IMG/VR virus record: IMGVR_UViG_3300030116_007653
Span: 1 to 22,805 of that record
Reading direction: 5' to 3' (one strand)
Length of the DNA: 22,805 nucleotides
Source of the DNA: a virus
Made by a program: the position numbers and the translations under genes. The notes under the pieces are model-generated. The model had not been told where the DNA came from. It saw only the letters and a program-made list of their open reading frames with translations, and made no database searches. Below are positions 22,394 to 22,805 of this stretch, one piece after another (the first letter of the stretch is position 1; every line of letters starts with the position of its first letter).

Positions 22394-22805
22394 AGATACA
22401 CATGTCCTCAATTAATTCATCAAATGTTGTGGTTGGTTCCCAACCTAATTTTTCTTTTGCCTTAGTAGAATCTCCAAGAAGAGACTCAACTTCCGCTGGT
22501 CTGAAATATCTTTCATGAGTTCTAATTACAGAACTACCAGAAACCAAATCAAATCCAAATTCATCTTTACCCTCACCTCTCCATTCTATATTAAAACCAA
22601 AATATGGTGCTGCCTTTTCAACAAAATCTTTTACTGAGTATTGTTCTCCAGTAGCAATAACATAATCGTCTGGTTCATCTTGCTGAAGCATTAACCACAT
22701 TGCTTCAACATAGTCCTTTGCATGACCCCAATCTCTTTTGGCTTTTAAATTACCGAGATATAAACAGTCTTGTTCACCAACAGATATTCTAGATAGTCCT
22801 CGTGT
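22383..22805 (-). CDS. gmd: GDP-mannose 4,6-dehydratase, C-terminal part (cut by right edge)
   Basis: The last 140 or so codons of Gmd, which makes GDP-4-keto-6-deoxymannose, the substrate of the next gene. The frame is open to the window edge and begins [20 protein letters not shown], then [41 protein letters not shown] and AKEKLGWEP, a near-consensus Gmd C-terminus. The N-terminal Rossmann and catalytic part (TxxxY...K) is outside the window. First visible gene of the fucose cassette; overlaps fcl by 11 bases. Confidence 0.94.
   Translation of the reverse strand, partial: TRGLSRISVGEQDCLYLGNLKAKRDWGHAKDYVEAMWLMLQQDEPDDYVIATGEQYSVKDFVEKAAPYFGFNIEWRGEGKDEFGFDLVSGSSVIRTHERYFRPAEVESLLGDSTKAKEKLGWEPTTTFDELIEDMCIYGQ

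Noticed and set aside
1-22805. tRNA genes, CRISPR arrays, insertion sequences or integration sites
   Set aside because: I looked for cloverleaf-like segments, regularly spaced repeats, transposase-like proteins and terminal inverted repeats and saw none.
1-22805. A host cyanobacterial O-antigen island as the source
   Set aside because: Not excluded, but less likely: four clustered hli genes, coupled microproteins and near-universal stop-start overlaps are more typical of T4-like cyanophages than of a host chromosome.

Overview
The window looks like part of a T4-like cyanophage (cyanomyovirus) genome whose host is probably Prochlorococcus or marine Synechococcus. The sequence is AT-rich. Every credible gene lies on the minus strand, so transcription runs from right to left. 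Almost every junction is an ATGA, TAATG or GTGA overlap or a gap of a few bases, and genes of 24-60 codons are packed between larger ones. Four high-light-inducible (Hli) proteins tie it to cyanobacterial photosynthesis. A genomic island of a host cyanobacterium is the main alternative; no capsid, tail or replication gene is in view to settle it.

Right and central region (about 2935-22805): one unbroken run of about 21 genes for nucleotide sugars and glycan assembly. In transcription order it starts with GDP-mannose 4,6-dehydratase (cut by the right edge) and GDP-L-fucose synthase. A GT11 alpha-1,2-fucosyltransferase and a GT6 (ABO blood-group family) glycosyltransferase follow. Next come a methyltransferase, a KdsC-like HAD phosphatase, a short PfkB-family kinase, a protein fusing a nucleotidyltransferase to an RpiB-type sugar-phosphate isomerase, a cupin, a small GDPD-like protein, a possible glycosyltransferase, an HddA-like heptose kinase, a second cupin and two SDR enzymes. 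After these come three glycosyltransferase-like proteins, a NodU/CmcH carbamoyltransferase, an FkbM methyltransferase, another putative glycosyltransferase, NAD synthetase, a UDP-glucose dehydrogenase family enzyme, an SDR epimerase and a GT25 glycosyltransferase. Together they could make GDP-fucose, probably a phosphorylated heptose- or pentose-type activated sugar and a uronic acid, then assemble and decorate a surface glycan with carbamoyl, methyl and fucosyl groups.

Intergenic region 2795-2934: a consensus-like sigma-70 promoter (TTGACA, 17 bases, TATAAT) faces the hli genes. It is flanked by two near-identical 16-base direct repeats exactly 42 bases apart.

Left region (1-2794): four hli genes, then a chain of very small genes, most predicted to have one membrane segment (57, 24, 31, 126 and 34 residues), a 60-residue acidic protein, and the N-terminal 382 codons of a glycogen phosphorylase that runs off the left edge. 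This reads as a photosynthesis and carbon-mobilisation module.

Most notable: a contiguous GDP-fucose, alpha-1,2-fucosyltransferase and ABO-family transferase cassette; the nucleotidyltransferase-RpiB fusion beside two sugar kinases and a phosphatase; glycogen phosphorylase downstream of hli genes; and a set of coupled membrane microproteins.
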